A DNA stretch of 64,000 nt from Arthrobacter sp. 24S4-2 (lineage in GTDB: Bacteria; Actinomycetota; Actinomycetes; Actinomycetales; Micrococcaceae), in the NCBI RefSeq assembly GCF_005280255.1, contig NZ_CP040018.1, positions 5,146,001-5,210,000 on the forward strand, written 5' to 3'. Both the position numbers and the translations under genes were made by a program. Positions 7,168-15,383 of this stretch are shown here, piece after piece. Positions within the stretch are counted from its first letter, which is position 1; every line of letters starts with the position of its first letter. Under the pieces are notes generated by a model. The model worked only from the letters and a program-made list of their open reading frames with translations. It ran no database searches and was not told where the DNA came from.

Positions 7168-9804
7168 ATGAAGGGCGACCTCAGCACTATGTACACAACA
7201 CGAACCGTAAGCTTGCGGGCAATCACCGGCGTGGCATTGGCGGGCCTGGCCCTCGCGGGTGCCCTGGCCGGATCCGTCCCGGCCGGAGCGGCCACCACGC
7301 CGGGCGAAGAGCAGTACCGCCCGGCGATCCATTTCTCGCCGGAAAAGAACTGGATGAACGATCCCAACGGGATGGTCTTCTACAAGGGCGTTTACCATCT
7401 CTACTACCAGCACAATCCGTCCGGAAACACATGGGGAAACATGTCCTGGGGCCATGCGACGTCCACAGACCTGGTCCACTGGAAGGAGCAGCCGCTGGCC
7501 ATCCCCACCGATGACCAGCAGGACATCTTCTCCGGCAGCGTGGTGGTGGACAAGAACAATTCCTCCGGCTTCGGCACGGCCACGAATCCTCCGCTGGTGG
7601 CCATTTTCACGAGCGCCTACAAGGATGCGTCCCCGTACCGCGGGCTGCAGGCGCAGTCACTGGCCTACAGCCTGGACCAGGGCCAGACCTGGACCAAGTA
7701 CGCCCAGAACCCCGTCCTCAACCGCAACTCGCCCAACTTCCGCGACCCGAAAGTCTTCTGGTACGAAACCCCCGATGGCGGCGGCTACTGGGTGATGGCC
7801 GCGGTGGAGGCCCTGGACCACAAGGTGCTCCTTTACAAATCCAGCAACCTCAAGGACTGGACGGAACTCAGCGCCTTCGGGCCGGCCAATGCAACGGGAG
7901 GCCTGTGGGAATGCCCCGACCTGTTCCCGCTGGCCGTGGACGGGAACCCGGACAACGTCAAGTGGGTCATGGTGGTCAACATCAACCCCGGCGGCGTGGC
8001 AGGGGGTTCTGCCGGGCAGTATTTCGTTGGCAACTTCGACGGCACCACCTTCACTTCGGACACTACCGACCCCGTGGATTCCCTGCCGGCCGGAACCCCG
8101 CTGGCCGGTTTCAACGACGGCAGCTACGGCGGCTGGACGGTCAACAACGAACCGGGCAACTGGAAGAACGGGCCCTTCGGCAGCGCACCGGCACAGGGAA
8201 CCCTGACCGGCCAGAACGAGGTGACCGGCTATGCGGGTGCGGGGCTGGTCAATTCCTTTAACGACGGCGACTGGCCGCTGGGCTCCGTGAGTTCACCGCA
8301 GTTTACGGTCGGCAGTGACTACATCAACTTCCTGGTGGGCGGCGGACAGCATCCGCGTGTGTCGGACAAGCTGGATAACGCCGCACCGGCAGGAGACCTG
8401 CTGTTCAACGGCTTCGAGGTTCCGGACGGCAGCACCCTGGCCGATGCCGGCTGGACCGGAACCGCGGACCTGGCGCCCGAGTTCCAGCCGGCCACGGCAG
8501 GCGGCGATTACTTCATCGGGGCCAAACGGATCAACACCTTCGAAGCGGGCGGCGCCCCGGGTGATGACCGCCAGGGCACCCTCACGTCCCCGGCCTTCAC
8601 CGTCACGCGGAACTTCATGAGCATGCTCGTGGGCGGCGGTCAACGCGGCGCGGCCTCCGGGGAGGTCCTGGAAGCCCAACTCCTGATCGATGGCAACGTT
8701 GTCAGGACCCTGAGCGGAGATAACGCCGGCGCCCTCAATTGGAAGGGCTGGGACGTTGCTGAGTTCGCCGGCCGGAGTGCCCAGCTGAGGATTGTGGACC
8801 AGGCGACCGGCGGCTGGGGACACCTCACCCTTGACCACGTCATGCTGACCGACCAGGCGGCCGTTCCCCGCTCGGACGAGACCACAGCCAACCTCGTGGT
8901 GGACGGGCAGGTGGTCCGGTCCGCCACCGGAGCCAACAGCGAAGTCCTGGACTGGGCATCGTGGAATGTCGCGGAGTTCAGGGGCCGTCAGGCCAGCATC
9001 CGGATCGTGGACAACAACCGTTTCGGCTGGGGGCACATCCTGGCCGATGAGTTCGTTGCTTCGGCACGGCCGGCCAAGCCCCGGCTGCAGGGCTATGACT
9101 GGCTGGACTACGGTCGCGACTACTACGCCTCGGTTTCCTTCGGCAACATGCCCCAGAACAAGCGCGTCATGCTCGGATGGATGAACAACTGGGACTACGC
9201 CAACCTCGTCCCCACTTCCCCTTGGCGCAGTGCCATGTCGCTGCCCCGCGAAGTGGGCCTCACCCAAACGGCCGACGGGCCCCGGCTGACCCAGAAGGCG
9301 GTGAGCCAGGTGGACAAGCTGGCCGCCAAGTCTTCTTACAGCGAGAAGACGGCCCGCAGTATTGCACCGGGCGTCCACCCGCTTCCGGCCGCGGCGTCGG
9401 GCGATGTCCAGAGGATCGATGTCACGTTCGCCCCGGGGACGGCAGCCAAGTCCGGCATAACGGTCCTGGGAGACGGAACAACGTCCACCGAGATCGGCTA
9501 CGACGCAGCAACCGGCGGGGTCTACGTGGACCGGAGCAATTCCGGCAACACCGGCTTCCACCCGCTGTTCACGTCGGTGGACTCGGCGCCCGTGACCGTT
9601 GATGGAAGCGGCAACGTGACCCTGCGGATCTACGTTGACCGCGCGTCGGTGGAGGTTTTTGCCCAGAACGGCCTGCGCACCATTACGGACCAGGTGTTCC
9701 CGGGTGCCGGCGCCGGTCAGGTGGCCCTCTTTGCCGAAGGCGGCACGGCCAGGGTCAAGTCGCTCACGGTCACCCCGCTGGCCGGGTCAATGTTCACGAG
9801 GTAG
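7168..9804 (+). CDS. Secreted GH32 levanase/fructanase with nested insert domain
   Basis: 878 aa from ATG 7168, which is preceded by GGAAAGG. A signal peptide (charged start, long hydrophobic run, AGA cleavage near residue 42) predicts export. Catalytic residues are all present: NDPNG (Asp65), FRDPK (Asp193) and WECPDLF (Glu248). The propeller is interrupted at about residues 313-637, between VDSLPAG and RLQGYDWLDYGRDYY, by roughly 325 residues of beta-rich sequence. Two related units are visible in the insert, each with an FTV...LVGGGQ segment and a DG.VVR...W..W.VAEF.GR....IVD...GWGH segment. One unit is nested inside the other. The GH32 beta-sandwich follows (VDRASVEVFAQNG). It probably cleaves levan or inulin outside the cell. 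Exo or endo mode is unknown. Confidence 0.9.
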   Translation: MKGDLSTMYTTRTVSLRAITGVALAGLALAGALAGSVPAGAATTPGEEQYRPAIHFSPEKNWMNDPNGMVFYKGVYHLYYQHNPSGNTWGNMSWGHATSTDLVHWKEQPLAIPTDDQQDIFSGSVVVDKNNSSGFGTATNPPLVAIFTSAYKDASPYRGLQAQSLAYSLDQGQTWTKYAQNPVLNRNSPNFRDPKVFWYETPDGGGYWVMAAVEALDHKVLLYKSSNLKDWTELSAFGPANATGGLWECPDLFPLAVDGNPDNVKWVMVVNINPGGVAGGSAGQYFVGNFDGTTFTSDTTDPVDSLPAGTPLAGFNDGSYGGWTVNNEPGNWKNGPFGSAPAQGTLTGQNEVTGYAGAGLVNSFNDGDWPLGSVSSPQFTVGSDYINFLVGGGQHPRVSDKLDNAAPAGDLLFNGFEVPDGSTLADAGWTGTADLAPEFQPATAGGDYFIGAKRINTFEAGGAPGDDRQGTLTSPAFTVTRNFMSMLVGGGQRGAASGEVLEAQLLIDGNVVRTLSGDNAGALNWKGWDVAEFAGRSAQLRIVDQATGGWGHLTLDHVMLTDQAAVPRSDETTANLVVDGQVVRSATGANSEVLDWASWNVAEFRGRQASIRIVDNNRFGWGHILADEFVASARPAKPRLQGYDWLDYGRDYYASVSFGNMPQNKRVMLGWMNNWDYANLVPTSPWRSAMSLPREVGLTQTADGPRLTQKAVSQVDKLAAKSSYSEKTARSIAPGVHPLPAAASGDVQRIDVTFAPGTAAKSGITVLGDGTTSTEIGYDAATGGVYVDRSNSGNTGFHPLFTSVDSAPVTVDGSGNVTLRIYVDRASVEVFAQNGLRTITDQVFPGAGAGQVALFAEGGTARVKSLTVTPLAGSMFTR

Positions 9805-9808
9805 ACCC

Positions 9809-9851
9809 CTGGTGGTCGGGCCCGTTGGATCGCGACGGGCTCGACCACCGG
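9809..9851. terminator. Hairpin between convergent levanase and VOC genes
   Basis: Arms 9809-9825 and 9835-9851 pair at 15 of 17 positions, with a G-U-type and an A-C mismatch, around a 9-nt loop. It begins 5 bases after the levanase stop and ends before the stop of the convergent VOC gene, the position of a bidirectional terminator. No U tract is present. Confidence 0.6.
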
Positions 9852-9869
9852 CAGGCTCGCTCCCCGATA

Positions 9870-10715
9870 TCAGCCCGACGGCGGCGTGAACTGGCTCGCT
9901 GTGAACTCTGCTCCCCAGGGGTCGCGGATCCGCGCCGAACGCGTCCAATCGGTGTCGTACCGTTGAAGGACTGCGGCTCCGAGGCGCCTGGCCAGATCTG
10001 CTGTCTGGTCCCGGTCAGCGACCGTGAACGAGACGTGCCACTGCGCCGGCTCACCGGGATCCGCCGGCTTGACCCAGGCGACCGCGTCCTCGAAGCCGAC
10101 TGGAGTAAAGTCCCCGGCCTGCCGGGCCCTGATGTCAGGGTCCACGGTGGCCTCCAAGTGGTCGCCGTACCCCGGCCTGCGGATCATCGTCCCGAAGCCC
10201 AGCTCATCGAACTGCCAGCCGAATGCCGCCACGTAAAAGCCCGTTGCCGCTGTGATGTCAGCTGTGTGTAGGTCGCTGAAATTCCAGCCGCCGGGCACGT
10301 TGACCGCCTGGGCGCCTGGCCGCGCCCCGGCTTGCCACAACCGGAAACCGGCGCCTTCAGGATCGGTCAGCACTGCCCGCACGCCCCCGGCCCCGCTTTC
10401 AGCCGGCGCCGACTGAAGAGCCGCTCCGAGGGACACCAGGTGCCGCACGGCGGCATCAGCGTCATCCACCGCCACATGCGTATTCCACGCGGCGGGCCCG
10501 TTGCGTGGACCGCCGACGGCTCCGACTTCCTGGCCGTTGAGCGTGGCCACGGCGTACCTGCCATGTGCACCGGGAACCAGGGCTTCTTCGAATTCCCACC
10601 CGAACAGTCCGCCATAAAACCGGATGGCAGCATCCATGTCGGGCTGCCCGGTGTCCACCCAGGAGGGTACGCCTGGCGGATACGTCCGGCCGGTCACATC
10701 TGGAAGTCGTTCCAT
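9870..10715 (-). CDS. Two-domain VOC (glyoxalase/bleomycin-resistance fold) protein
   Basis: 281 aa from ATG 10713-10715. Two successive vicinal-oxygen-chelate modules are visible: one from about residue 10 (PSWVDTGQPDMDAAIRFYGGLFGW) and one from about residue 145 (WNFSDLHTADITAATGFYVAAFGW). Tandem VOC proteins of this length are common in actinobacteria and often bind metals or hydrophobic ligands. The exact reaction is unknown. A longer frame to 10769 adds 18 residues without a ribosome site. It is convergent with the levanase and not obviously connected with fructan use. Confidence 0.85.
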   Translation of the reverse strand: MERLPDVTGRTYPPGVPSWVDTGQPDMDAAIRFYGGLFGWEFEEALVPGAHGRYAVATLNGQEVGAVGGPRNGPAAWNTHVAVDDADAAVRHLVSLGAALQSAPAESGAGGVRAVLTDPEGAGFRLWQAGARPGAQAVNVPGGWNFSDLHTADITAATGFYVAAFGWQFDELGFGTMIRRPGYGDHLEATVDPDIRARQAGDFTPVGFEDAVAWVKPADPGEPAQWHVSFTVADRDQTADLARRLGAAVLQRYDTDWTRSARIRDPWGAEFTASQFTPPSG

Positions 10716-10803
10716 GGATACGACCCTAGACAGCCCGACCGGATCCGGCAACGCCTCCGGGCCATCCACTGCACCGTCAACCGGCGGCTGCCAGCGGGGG
10801 CTG

Positions 10804-11097
10804 TCAGCCGACGGGCTGGAGCCAGGTCAGGACTGAACCGTCCCCTTCGATGTGGCGCCCCAGCTCGCCGTTGAAAACCGCACCATAGTCCGCGCTGATG
10901 TGTTCCTGGAACGCGGCCTCGTCCCGGTACACCTCGAAGACGAAGTACTCCCTCGGGTTCGACTCGCGCGTGTAGGGCAGGAACAGTTCGTTGCCCGGTT
11001 CGCTGCGGACCTTCTCGGTGAGCTCGCGCATCATTTCGGCCACCCGGGCTTCGCTGCCGGGCTTCACGGTGAATTCGGCGTAAAGCGTTTTGGTCAT
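10804..11097 (-). CDS. Antibiotic-biosynthesis-monooxygenase (ABM) fold protein
   Basis: 97 aa from ATG 11095-11097, preceded by AGGGAG. The N-terminal strand TLYAEFTVKPGSEARVAEMM and the central YTRESNPREYFVFEVYRDEAAFQEH are typical of the small dimeric ABM family, which includes YgiN-like quinol monooxygenases. Family members act without cofactor or as stress-related quinone-modifying proteins. The ATG is preferred over the longer frame because the added 48 residues are low-complexity and lack a ribosome site. It lies just downstream of the second LacI gene and may be co-transcribed with it. Confidence 0.8.
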   Translation of the reverse strand: MTKTLYAEFTVKPGSEARVAEMMRELTEKVRSEPGNELFLPYTRESNPREYFVFEVYRDEAAFQEHISADYGAVFNGELGRHIEGDGSVLTWLQPVG

Positions 11098-11170
11098 GGT
11101 GCTCCCTTTCGAGGATGTGTGTGCATTGGGTCTGTGCTGGGGCGAGGCAAAAGCGGACGGGGCCGGCAGC

Positions 11171-12211
11171 TCAGGACGGCGGGATCTCACCGGAGCCCCG
11201 CAGGATGAGTTCCGACGGCACGACGTACGTCGCCGGGGCAATCCGGTCGCCGTCGATGCGGGCCAGCAGGCGCTCCGCCGCGAGCTTGCCTATGCGCTCC
11301 GGGTGCTGGGCAATCACGGTGATCCCCGGTTCCATCATGTCCGCCAGAGTGAAGTCGTCGAACCCCACCAGCGCCACGCGTTTGCTGGCACCCAGCTCCT
11401 TGAGCGCCCTCATCACTCCGAAGGTGACCAGGTTCTGGCTGGAAAAAATGGCGGTGGGCGGGTCGTCCGAGGCCAGGAGCTCCCGTGCCGCCAGCCGGGC
11501 CGACTCCTCGTCATGCAGTCCTTCGCGGACGGGAACAGCTGACGTCGCGACGCCGGCCCTCCCGAGTTCCTCGATGAATCCCCGCCTCCGCTCCCGCGCC
11601 GTTTGGATTTCGGTGCGGTCGCCCAGGTAGGCGAGCTTCCTGTGCCCGTGGGCCAGCAGGTGGGAAGCCGCTGTAGCGGCACCGACGGCGTTGTCCGTCA
11701 CCACGGCATCGGCTTCGATGCCTACGGGTTCGCGGTCGATGAACACCATGGGCAGGTCCCGGGAGTGCTCCGGGATGACGTAGGCCTGGCTCTTGGCAAT
11801 GGGCGTCAGCACCAGGCCGTCCACCCGCCGGCCCAGGAAGGCGGCGACAAGTGCTTTCTCACGCTGGGGATCGTCGTCCAGGCTGGCGGCGAACACCGCG
11901 ATCCCGCGTGCAGCGAGTGCGTCCTCCAGCGCCCGGTGGATCTCTCCGCTGAACGGGTTGGACACGCTGGGCAGCAGCAGGCCGATGCTCAGCGTCTGCC
12001 GCCCGGTCCGCCGGAGGCTTCCCGCCGCCATGTCCAGCTGGTAGTTGAGCTGCTGGGAGGCCCCGAGTACGCGGAGCCGGGTGGACTCGGAAACGCCCGG
12101 TTCATCGTTCATGACACGCGACACCGTCTTGATGCCAACCCCGGCCAGCGCCGCCACATGGCGCATTGTGGGCCTGCCCTGCATCGCCTCTGCTTGGTAA
12201 CGATTAGACAT
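11171..12211 (-). CDS. LacI-family repressor of the CUT2 importer/levanase
   Basis: 346 aa. The HTH (MRHVAALAGVGIKTVSRVMN) starts at about residue 17, followed by a LacI effector domain with SNPFSGEIHRALEDALAARG and VGFDDFTLADMMEPGIT. ATG 12209-12211 has GAAGGACGAGG about 10 nt upstream. A TTG at 12220 is a possible longer start. The start codon lies inside an operator copy, so repression of its own gene would occlude initiation. It is divergent from the fructose-type importer operon, and a third similar operator lies at the secreted levanase. Confidence 0.93.
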   Translation of the reverse strand: MSNRYQAEAMQGRPTMRHVAALAGVGIKTVSRVMNDEPGVSESTRLRVLGASQQLNYQLDMAAGSLRRTGRQTLSIGLLLPSVSNPFSGEIHRALEDALAARGIAVFAASLDDDPQREKALVAAFLGRRVDGLVLTPIAKSQAYVIPEHSRDLPMVFIDREPVGIEADAVVTDNAVGAATAASHLLAHGHRKLAYLGDRTEIQTARERRRGFIEELGRAGVATSAVPVREGLHDEESARLAARELLASDDPPTAIFSSQNLVTFGVMRALKELGASKRVALVGFDDFTLADMMEPGITVIAQHPERIGKLAAERLLARIDGDRIAPATYVVPSELILRGSGEIPPS

Positions 12212-12219
12212 CGTTGTCA
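12206..12219 (-). promoter_or_regulatory. LacI operator over its own start codon
   Basis: AGACATCGTTGTCA at 12206-12219 matches the site at 12284-12297 in 13 of 14 bases and overlaps the ATG of the LacI gene. This fits autorepression. The two sites are 78 bp apart and could support a DNA loop. Confidence 0.7.
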
Positions 12220-12248
12220 AACCTCGTCCTTCATTATCGATTTATCCC

Positions 12249-12297
12249 TTGACTGTACCCTGTGAGCTTGGTTACATATTCCATGACATCGTTGTCA
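12249..12297 (+). promoter_or_regulatory. Promoter and operator of the CUT2 importer operon
   Basis: TTGACT (12249-12254) and TTACAT (12272-12277), separated by 17 bp, form a good sigma-A-type promoter. The operator TGACATCGTTGTCA (12284-12297) covers the expected transcription start. Its two halves agree with TGACA(A/T)CG(A/T)TGTCA, the same family as the perfect palindrome at 7134-7145. Confidence 0.75.
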
Positions 12298-12330
12298 GGC
12301 ACAACCCGTGCCAAGGAAACAGGAGATTCA

Positions 12331-13449
12331 ATGTTGAGTTCCACAGCCCCGCGGACCGTCGCAACCCGTTTGTTCGCCCTCGGCGCCGTCCTGAGCCTCG
12401 GCACGCTCAGCCTGACGGCGTGCGGCGGAAGCCCCTCCTCCACCGGCTCCACCGGCGGTTCGTCGTCGGACAAGATCGGCGTCTCGCTGATCGTCAAGAC
12501 CACCTCCAACCCGTTCTTCGTCTCCATGCAGGACGGCGCCAAGAAGGCCGCCGAATCCGGCGGCGTGGACCTCAAGCTGGCAGCCGGCAAGGCGGACGGC
12601 GACGAAGACACCCAGATCCAGGCTATTGAAAACGCCATCTCCAAAGGCGACAAGGGCATCCTGATCACGCCTAACGGCCCATCGGTTGTGGACGCGCTCA
12701 AGAAGGCGCGGGACGCCGGCCTGTTCGTCATCGCGCTGGACACGCCGCCGGACCCCGCGGACGCCGTGGACATCACGTTTGCCACGGACAACTTCGCCGC
12801 CGGCGAGCTCATCGGTAAGTGGACCGCCGCGCAGCTGGACGGCAAGAAAGCCACCATCGCGCTCGTGGACCTCTTCGATGACAAGGTGGTGTCGGTCGAC
12901 TACAACCGGGACCAGGGCTTCTTGACCGGCCTCGGGATCGACACCGCGGACAAGAAGAAGAACGGCGACGAGGCCAAGACCGGCAAGTACACCGGCGGCA
13001 AGGGCGGCGACTACGAGATCGTCGGCAACCAGGCCTCGCAGGGCGCCGAGGACGGCGGGCGCACGGCCATGGAGACGCTGCTGTCCAAGAACCCGAACAT
13101 CAACGTTGTCTACACCATCAACGAACCGGCCGCGGCAGGCGCCTTCGAGGCGCTGAAGTCGGCGGGCAAGGAAAAGGACGTCCTGGTGGTGTCCATCGAC
13201 GGCGGCTGCAGCGGCGTGAACAACGTCAAGTCCGGCGTCATCGGCGCTACCGCCCAGCAGTACCCGGTCAAGATGGCCGAGCTGGGCGTGAAGGCCATCG
13301 TGGACCTTGCCAAGAACGGCACGAAGCCGTCAAACTCCGAGGGCCTGGACTTCTTCAACACCGGTGTGGAGCTGGTGACCGACAAGGCGGCGTCCGGCGT
13401 CAAGAGCATCACCACAGGTGATGCTGCCAAGATCTGCTGGGGCAAGTAG
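12331..13449 (+). CDS. Fructose/ribose-type sugar-binding lipoprotein (CUT2)
   Basis: 372 aa from ATG 12331, preceded by AGGAGA. A signal peptide ends in a lipobox (LTAC). The mature part IGVSLIVKTTSNPFFVSMQDGAKKAA is characteristic of the RbsB/FrcB periplasmic-binding family. It is followed within 20 bp by the permease and then the ATPase and a fructokinase gene, the arrangement of fructose importers such as Sinorhizobium FrcBCA-K. I therefore infer fructose as substrate. A longer frame from 12262 is rejected because it would begin upstream of the operator. Confidence 0.9.
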   Translation: MLSSTAPRTVATRLFALGAVLSLGTLSLTACGGSPSSTGSTGGSSSDKIGVSLIVKTTSNPFFVSMQDGAKKAAESGGVDLKLAAGKADGDEDTQIQAIENAISKGDKGILITPNGPSVVDALKKARDAGLFVIALDTPPDPADAVDITFATDNFAAGELIGKWTAAQLDGKKATIALVDLFDDKVVSVDYNRDQGFLTGLGIDTADKKKNGDEAKTGKYTGGKGGDYEIVGNQASQGAEDGGRTAMETLLSKNPNINVVYTINEPAAAGAFEALKSAGKEKDVLVVSIDGGCSGVNNVKSGVIGATAQQYPVKMAELGVKAIVDLAKNGTKPSNSEGLDFFNTGVELVTDKAASGVKSITTGDAAKICWGK

Positions 13450-13468
13450 TCCCGTGACAGGAGCAATC

Positions 13469-14515
13469 GTGACACAGCAACAAACGGCGGGACCGCCCGG
13501 CGCCGGGCACGTTGACCTGGCCGAGGAGTTCCTGGACCGCCAGACACCCCTCAGCCGGATCCGCAACGTCCTGCACCGCTACCCGGCACTCAGCCCGGCC
13601 ATCGTCCTGCTCGTGGCGGTGATCATCTTCGGACTTCTCAACGACCGCTTCCTGCGGGTGGAGAACCTGTCGCTGATCACCCAGCAGGTGGCCGTCGTCG
13701 GCACCCTGGCCATCGCGCAGACGCTGATCATCCTCACCGCGGGCATCGACCTTTCCGTGGGCGCCGTGATGATCCTGGCCTCCATGGTGGTGGCCCAGCT
13801 GGCCGTCGGCAGCGGGATGCCCGGGCCGCTCGCCCTGCTGGCCGGACTCGTCGTCGGCCTGGCAGCCGGTGCGCTCAACGGCTTCCTGGTGACGCGGTTC
13901 AGGCTCCCCCCGTTCATCGTGACGCTGGGAACCCTGAACATCTTCATCGCGCTGACCCTGCTGTATTCCGGCGGGTCCACAGTCCGCGGCTCCAGCATGC
14001 CGGCGCTGCTGACCTGGACGGGAAGCACCTTCCCCATCGGGCCGGTCCGGATTTCCACCGGTGTGGTGATGATGCTGCTGCTGTACGTGGTGGTCGCGTT
14101 CATTCTGGGTAAGACAGCATGGGGACGGCATGTGTACGCCGTGGGTGACGACAAGGAAGCCGCCCGGCTCGCGGGCATCCCGGTAAACCGTGTGCTCATG
14201 AGCGTGTACCTCGCCGCCGGCGCCGTCCTGGCCATCGGCGCCTGGATCCAGATCGGCCGGACCAACGCCGCCAGCCCCAACGCCGGCGTGGATCTGAACC
14301 TGGACTCCATCACCGCCGTCGTCATCGGCGGAACCAGCCTCTTCGGTGGCCGCGGCTCGGTCTGGGGATCACTCCTCGGTGCCCTCATCGTCGGCGTGTT
14401 CCGTAATGGCCTGTCCCTGGCCGGCCTGGACGTGCTTTACCAGACGCTCGCCGTCGGCATCCTGATCATCCTCGCTGTGTCCATCGACCAGTGGATCCGA
14501 AAGGTCAAGTCATGA
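13469..14515 (+). CDS. CUT2 sugar ABC transporter permease (RbsC/FrcC type)
   Basis: 348 aa from GTG 13469, with AGGAG six bases upstream; GTG 13454 is an alternative. A cytoplasmic N-terminus is followed by about eight to ten membrane segments, with TAGIDLSVGAVMILASMV and the C-terminal GGTSLFGGRGSVWGSLLGAL, both typical of the BPD_transp_2 family. Its stop overlaps the ATPase start by 4 nt (ATGA). It forms the membrane channel of the presumed fructose importer. Confidence 0.92.
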   Translation: MTQQQTAGPPGAGHVDLAEEFLDRQTPLSRIRNVLHRYPALSPAIVLLVAVIIFGLLNDRFLRVENLSLITQQVAVVGTLAIAQTLIILTAGIDLSVGAVMILASMVVAQLAVGSGMPGPLALLAGLVVGLAAGALNGFLVTRFRLPPFIVTLGTLNIFIALTLLYSGGSTVRGSSMPALLTWTGSTFPIGPVRISTGVVMMLLLYVVVAFILGKTAWGRHVYAVGDDKEAARLAGIPVNRVLMSVYLAAGAVLAIGAWIQIGRTNAASPNAGVDLNLDSITAVVIGGTSLFGGRGSVWGSLLGALIVGVFRNGLSLAGLDVLYQTLAVGILIILAVSIDQWIRKVKS

Positions 14516-15306
14516 CCGCCACAGATATCCCGCCCACGAAGACGGAGACGCGCCAGCCGATCCTCCAGGCCCGGAACCTCGTCAAGACGTTCGGCCGGGT
14601 GGTTGGCCTGGACGGAGTCAGCCTGGACCTCTACCCCGGCGAAGTGCTGGCCGTCATCGGCGACAACGGCGCGGGCAAGTCCACACTGATCAAGTGCCTG
14701 ACGGGCGCAGAGATCCCGGACTCCGGGGAACTGATGGTTTCCGGCCAGCAGGTCCATTTCAAGCGGCCGCAGGACGCCCGGGTACACGGCATTGAAACCG
14801 TGTACCAGAACCTGGCAGTCTCGCCTGCCTTGGACGTGGCCTCCAACCTCTTCCTGGGCCGGGAGGAACGCCTGTCCGGCCCGCTCGGCAAGATCTTCCG
14901 CGTCCTCGACACCAAAGGCATGCGCCGCAAGGCCAAGGAAGAGCTGAACCGGCTGGGCATCTCCACGCTGCAGGACGTGACAGTGCCGGTGGAAAACCTT
15001 TCCGGCGGCCAGCGCCAGGCGGTCGCGGTGGCAAGGGCCGCCGCGTTCGGCTCCAAGGTAGTTGTCCTGGACGAGCCGACGGCCGCGCTTGGCGTGCGCG
15101 AATCCAACCAGGTCCTGCAACTGGTCCGGGACCTGCGGGACCGCGGGCTCCCCGTGATCCTGATCAGCCACAACATGCCGCACGTGTTCGACGTCGCGGA
15201 CCGCATCCACATCCAGCGGCTAGGCAAGTGCGCTGCCACCATCACACCGCAGTCCCACAGCATGACGGACGCGGTTGCCATCATGACCGGCGCAGCCACG
15301 GCCTAA
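14512..15306 (+). CDS. CUT2 sugar ABC transporter ATPase (FrcA type)
   Basis: 264 aa, one nucleotide-binding domain rather than the double domain of RbsA, as in the fructose importer FrcA. Walker A (GDNGAGKST), the signature LSGGQRQ and Walker B with VVLDEPTAALG are present, as is the switch histidine (ILISHNM). ATG 14512 overlaps the permease stop. It powers uptake through the preceding permease, and a fructokinase gene follows after a hairpin. Confidence 0.93.
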   Translation: MTATDIPPTKTETRQPILQARNLVKTFGRVVGLDGVSLDLYPGEVLAVIGDNGAGKSTLIKCLTGAEIPDSGELMVSGQQVHFKRPQDARVHGIETVYQNLAVSPALDVASNLFLGREERLSGPLGKIFRVLDTKGMRRKAKEELNRLGISTLQDVTVPVENLSGGQRQAVAVARAAAFGSKVVVLDEPTAALGVRESNQVLQLVRDLRDRGLPVILISHNMPHVFDVADRIHIQRLGKCAATITPQSHSMTDAVAIMTGAATA

Positions 15307-15331
15307 AACACCCCCGCAGCATCCCCCAGCT

Positions 15332-15365
15332 CCGTCCGCGGACCGGACCACCGGTCCGCGGACGG
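15332..15365 (+). promoter_or_regulatory. Perfect 15-bp hairpin before the fructokinase gene
   Basis: Arms 15332-15346 and 15351-15365 are perfectly complementary around ACCA. It lies 25 bp after the ATPase stop and 18 bp before the fructokinase ATG. No U tract follows, so a partial terminator or mRNA processing/stability element is more likely than full termination. Confidence 0.55.
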
Positions 15366-15383
15366 CTTCACGAAAGAGACCAA

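Noticed and set aside
8293..9561. 422-codon frame antisense to the levanase insert
   Set aside because: Shadow frame with no family character.
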